This document shows, in pieces, positions 61,337 through 64,000 of a stretch of 64,000 bases of DNA (its first letter is position 1; every line of letters begins with the position of its first letter). The stretch lies in NCBI RefSeq assembly GCF_036880405.1, contig NZ_JBAJJM010000007.1, positions 258,891 to 322,890 of the forward strand, written 5' to 3'. The stretch is from Mannheimia indoligenes. Lineage in GTDB: Bacteria > Pseudomonadota > Gammaproteobacteria > Enterobacterales > Pasteurellaceae. A model generated the notes under the pieces. That model made no database searches and was not told the origin of the DNA. It worked only from the letters and a program-made list of their open reading frames with translations. Made by a program: the position numbers and the translations under genes.

Positions 61337-63976
61337 ATGAATCAGCCATATTCAAGCATACACCACAATATTCAAATGTTAGGGGAGTTTTTAGGCGAAA
61401 CTATTCGTGATGCACAAGGCGACTATATTCTTGATTTAATTGAGAGTATTCGCGTTTTATCCAGAAACTCACGTTCCGGTGATGAAACTGCCCGTAATCA
61501 ATTATTAGATAAATTAGCCAACATTTCTAACAATGATGTTCTGCCTGTTGCTCGTGCATTTAGCCATTTTTTAAACTTAACGAATATTGCCGAACAGCAT
61601 CAAACTATTTCTCGCCACCATACGAATACATCATTGGGTAGTCGTTCTCTAGATTCACTTTTTCTTCGTTTAAAATCACAAAATATTCCTGTTGAAAAAG
61701 TGATTAAAACGGTTGAAAGCCTAATGATTGATTTAGTGCTAACAGCTCATCCTACGGAAGTAACTCGCCGTTCACTTGGACACAAACACGTTGAAATCAA
61801 TAAATGTTTAGATCTTTTAGAACATAATGACTTAACTGAAGCAGAAAGTTATAAAATCAAACGCCGTTTAATGCAGCTGATTGCTCTAGCTTGGCACACC
61901 AATGAAATTAGAACTCAACGCCCAACACCTGTTGATGAAGCCAAAGGCGGTATGGCAGTCATTGAAAACAGCTTGTGGACTGCTGTGCCTGAGTTCTGCC
62001 GCCAACTCAATTTCTATTTAGAAAAACACTTTGGAGTACAATATCCTGTTAGCCTTGCTCCTGTTCGTTTTTCTTCTTGGATGGGTGGCGATCGTGATGG
62101 TAATCCGTTTGTAACCGCTGAAACCACTCGCCGTGTATTAAGAATGAATCGTTGGAAAGCGGCTGAGTTATTCTTGGAAGATATTAAACAGCTCACCGAA
62201 GAGCTCTCTATTACACAATGTACACCAGACTTTCGTGCAAAATATGGCGAGCATTTAGAGCCTTATCGTGTGGTACTGAAAGCATTACGTCAGAAATTGG
62301 CTAATACCGAAATTTACTATGCAGAGCTCTTAGAAGATAAAATCTCAACTATTGATGAAGCTGAAATTTTAACTTCAGATGAGCAACTCTGGCAGCCTCT
62401 ATTTGACTGTTATGAATCCTTACAAGCTTGTGGTATGCGAATTATCGCAAATGGTGCATTACTTGATTGCTTACGCCGAGTCAGATGCTTTGGTTTAGGA
62501 TTATCACGCTTAGATATTCGCCAAGAAAGTACTCGCCACGAAATGGCGATTGCAGAAATCACTCGCTATATCGGCTTAGGCGATTATTCTCATTGGACAG
62601 AAGATGATAAACAAGCCTTCTTAGTGCGTGAGCTTACCTCTCGCCGCCCATTAATTCCACATAACTGGACACCAAGCCCTGAAACCAAAGAGGTGCTAGA
62701 TACTTGTAAAATCGTAGCAGAGCAACCTGAAGGCGTAATTTCTGCTTATGTGATTTCAATGGCTCGTGAAGCCTCAGACGTTCTAGCGGTGCATTTATTG
62801 CTCAAAGAAGCCGGTTGCAAATTCACTATTCCTGTTGCACCACTATTTGAAACTCTCGGCGATTTAGATCACAGTGAAAAAGTGATGACCGATTTATTTA
62901 ATATCGGCTGGTATCGTGGCATTATCAATAATTACCAGATGATTATGATTGGCTATTCCGATTCTGCCAAAGACGCAGGAATGTTAGCCGCCGGCTGGGC
63001 ACAATATCGAGCTCAAGAAGCGTTAGTCAATTTATGTGAAAAATACAATATTGAACTTACCCTGTTTCACGGGCGTGGTGGGACTATCGGACGTGGCGGA
63101 GCTCCGGCTCACGCTGCTTTACTCTCACAGCCCCCTCGTTCACTGAAAAATGGTTTACGAGTAACCGAACAAGGCGAAATGATCCGCTTTAAATTAGGAT
63201 TACCGGCTGTGGCAGTAGAAAGTTTAGAACTTTACGCTAGTGCGATTTTAGAAGCGAATATTTTCCCTCCACCAGAGCCGAAACAAGAGTGGCGAGATGT
63301 ATTAGCAAAAGGCTCGGAAATTTCCTGCCAAATTTACCGTGATATGGTACGTGGTGAAGCTGATTTCGTACCATATTTCAGAGCGGCAACGCCAGAGCAA
63401 GAGCTTTCTCGCTTACCGCTTGGCTCACGCCCGGCAAAACGCAATCCGAAAGGTGGCGTTGAGAGTTTAAGAGCTATCCCGTGGATTTTCGCTTGGATGC
63501 AAAACCGCCTAATGCTCCCTGCTTGGTTAGGTGCTGGGCAAGCATTGCAGCAACTCATTGACGAAGGCGATGAAAAACTATTAAAAGAAATGTGTAATGA
63601 ATGGCCTTTCTTCTCAACACGTATTGGAATGCTTGAGATGGTATTTAGTAAAGCCGACGTTTGGTTGGCGGAATATTACGATCAACGTTTAGTTGATCCA
63701 AACTTGCACCGTTTAGGCAAAGCACTACGCACTCAATTACAAGCCGATCTCAAAACCGTACTCGCCCTTGCTCACGACGGTCAATTAATGGCCGATTTAC
63801 CTTGGATTGCGGAATCTATTGCGCTACGTAACGTATATACAGATCCGCTTAACTTACTACAGGTGGAATTATTGCACCGCATTCGTAGTCAAGGCGAAAA
63901 TGTTGATCCTGAACTTGAGCAAGCCCTGATGATTACCATCACAGGTATCGCAGCCGGTATGCGAAATACAGGCTAG
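61337..63976 (+). CDS. ppc: Phosphoenolpyruvate carboxylase
   Basis: Ppc carboxylates PEP to oxaloacetate, replenishing the TCA branch that feeds succinate production in Pasteurellaceae. The 879 residues include LTAHPTEVTRRS (catalytic His near 137), GWMGGDRDGNP-like SSWMGGDRDGNPFVTA, IGYSDSAKDAGM and the glycine/arginine loop FHGRGGTIGRGGAPAH near 575-590. The C-terminus ends in the conserved RNTG. TAGGA precedes the ATG. Confidence 0.97.
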   Translation: MNQPYSSIHHNIQMLGEFLGETIRDAQGDYILDLIESIRVLSRNSRSGDETARNQLLDKLANISNNDVLPVARAFSHFLNLTNIAEQHQTISRHHTNTSLGSRSLDSLFLRLKSQNIPVEKVIKTVESLMIDLVLTAHPTEVTRRSLGHKHVEINKCLDLLEHNDLTEAESYKIKRRLMQLIALAWHTNEIRTQRPTPVDEAKGGMAVIENSLWTAVPEFCRQLNFYLEKHFGVQYPVSLAPVRFSSWMGGDRDGNPFVTAETTRRVLRMNRWKAAELFLEDIKQLTEELSITQCTPDFRAKYGEHLEPYRVVLKALRQKLANTEIYYAELLEDKISTIDEAEILTSDEQLWQPLFDCYESLQACGMRIIANGALLDCLRRVRCFGLGLSRLDIRQESTRHEMAIAEITRYIGLGDYSHWTEDDKQAFLVRELTSRRPLIPHNWTPSPETKEVLDTCKIVAEQPEGVISAYVISMAREASDVLAVHLLLKEAGCKFTIPVAPLFETLGDLDHSEKVMTDLFNIGWYRGIINNYQMIMIGYSDSAKDAGMLAAGWAQYRAQEALVNLCEKYNIELTLFHGRGGTIGRGGAPAHAALLSQPPRSLKNGLRVTEQGEMIRFKLGLPAVAVESLELYASAILEANIFPPPEPKQEWRDVLAKGSEISCQIYRDMVRGEADFVPYFRAATPEQELSRLPLGSRPAKRNPKGGVESLRAIPWIFAWMQNRLMLPAWLGAGQALQQLIDEGDEKLLKEMCNEWPFFSTRIGMLEMVFSKADVWLAEYYDQRLVDPNLHRLGKALRTQLQADLKTVLALAHDGQLMADLPWIAESIALRNVYTDPLNLLQVELLHRIRSQGENVDPELEQALMITITGIAAGMRNTG

Positions 63977-63982
63977 TTATGT

Positions 63983-63991
63983 TACAAGCGG
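63983..63991 (+). repeat. Single uptake signal after ppc
   Basis: Exact ACAAGCGGT core close to the right window edge. Confidence 0.7.
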
Positions 63992-64000
63992 TTAAATTGA

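Noticed and set aside
1..64000. Prophage, insertion sequence, CRISPR array, rRNA or tRNA genes
   Set aside because: No transposase, integrase, phage structural gene, regular spaced repeat array, or cloverleaf-like sequence was recognised by eye. A tRNAscan or Infernal search would be decisive.

Overview
The window is an AT-rich chromosomal segment of a Pasteurellaceae bacterium, most likely Mannheimia or a close relative. Three things point there. ACAAGCGGT-type DNA uptake signal sequences (the Actinobacillus pleuropneumoniae/Mannheimia dialect) are scattered throughout, often as inverted pairs between genes. There is a subtilisin-type autotransporter resembling the Mannheimia haemolytica serotype-specific antigen Ssa1. 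The riboflavin genes are clustered ribD-ribE-ribBA-ribH as in A. pleuropneumoniae. Species is inferred, not shown.

Layout. 1-8.1 kb: relA (5' part, reverse), hemA, der, a palindromic MITE-like element, hldE-pyrR, surA, rsmA. 8.1-13.3 kb (reverse): the envelope-stress cluster rpoE-rseA, an intrinsic terminator, then rseB-rseC-fadD-upp. 13.5-15.3 kb: leuA behind a leucine attenuator with a leader peptide. 15.5-21.5 kb: a HAD phosphatase, an orphan MacA adaptor, a BASS transporter, the e(P4)-type acid phosphatase lipoprotein, pepB and greB. 21.6-31.1 kb: recB, an OmpP2-like porin, a MATE pump, potD, grpE and two small membrane proteins. 31.1-39.1 kb: hrpA, then an AT-rich pair of accessory genes (Ssa1-like protease and a VirK/YbjX protein). 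39.2-48.4 kb: ung-qmcA-nfeD, grcA, an SOS-controlled UmuD-like gene, a NlpC/P60 hydrolase, nfo, a YcdY-like chaperone, a lipoprotein, a YccT-like protein and corC-lnt. 48.4-52.5 kb: FMN-riboswitch-controlled rib operon. 52.5-64 kb: lon, ilvY, a divergent pair of family 9 glycosyltransferases, rpmE, tktA, a small FKBP, and ppc.

The window is mostly conserved housekeeping chromosome. No phage, transposase, CRISPR array, rRNA or tRNA was recognised. The richer content is regulatory: a leucine attenuator, an RFN riboswitch, a probable L31 leader, sigma-E and sigma-32 promoters, CRP sites at class I spacing, and two perfect-core LexA boxes plus a third near-match. The most unusual gene is the UmuD-like protein at 41993: it sits under SOS boxes with no umuC beside it, and both residues of the protease dyad appear replaced. 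Shared themes are envelope maintenance (sigma-E/Rse, SurA, Lnt, HldE, glycosyltransferases, NlpC/P60 hydrolase) and DNA repair (RecB, Ung, Nfo, UmuD-like).
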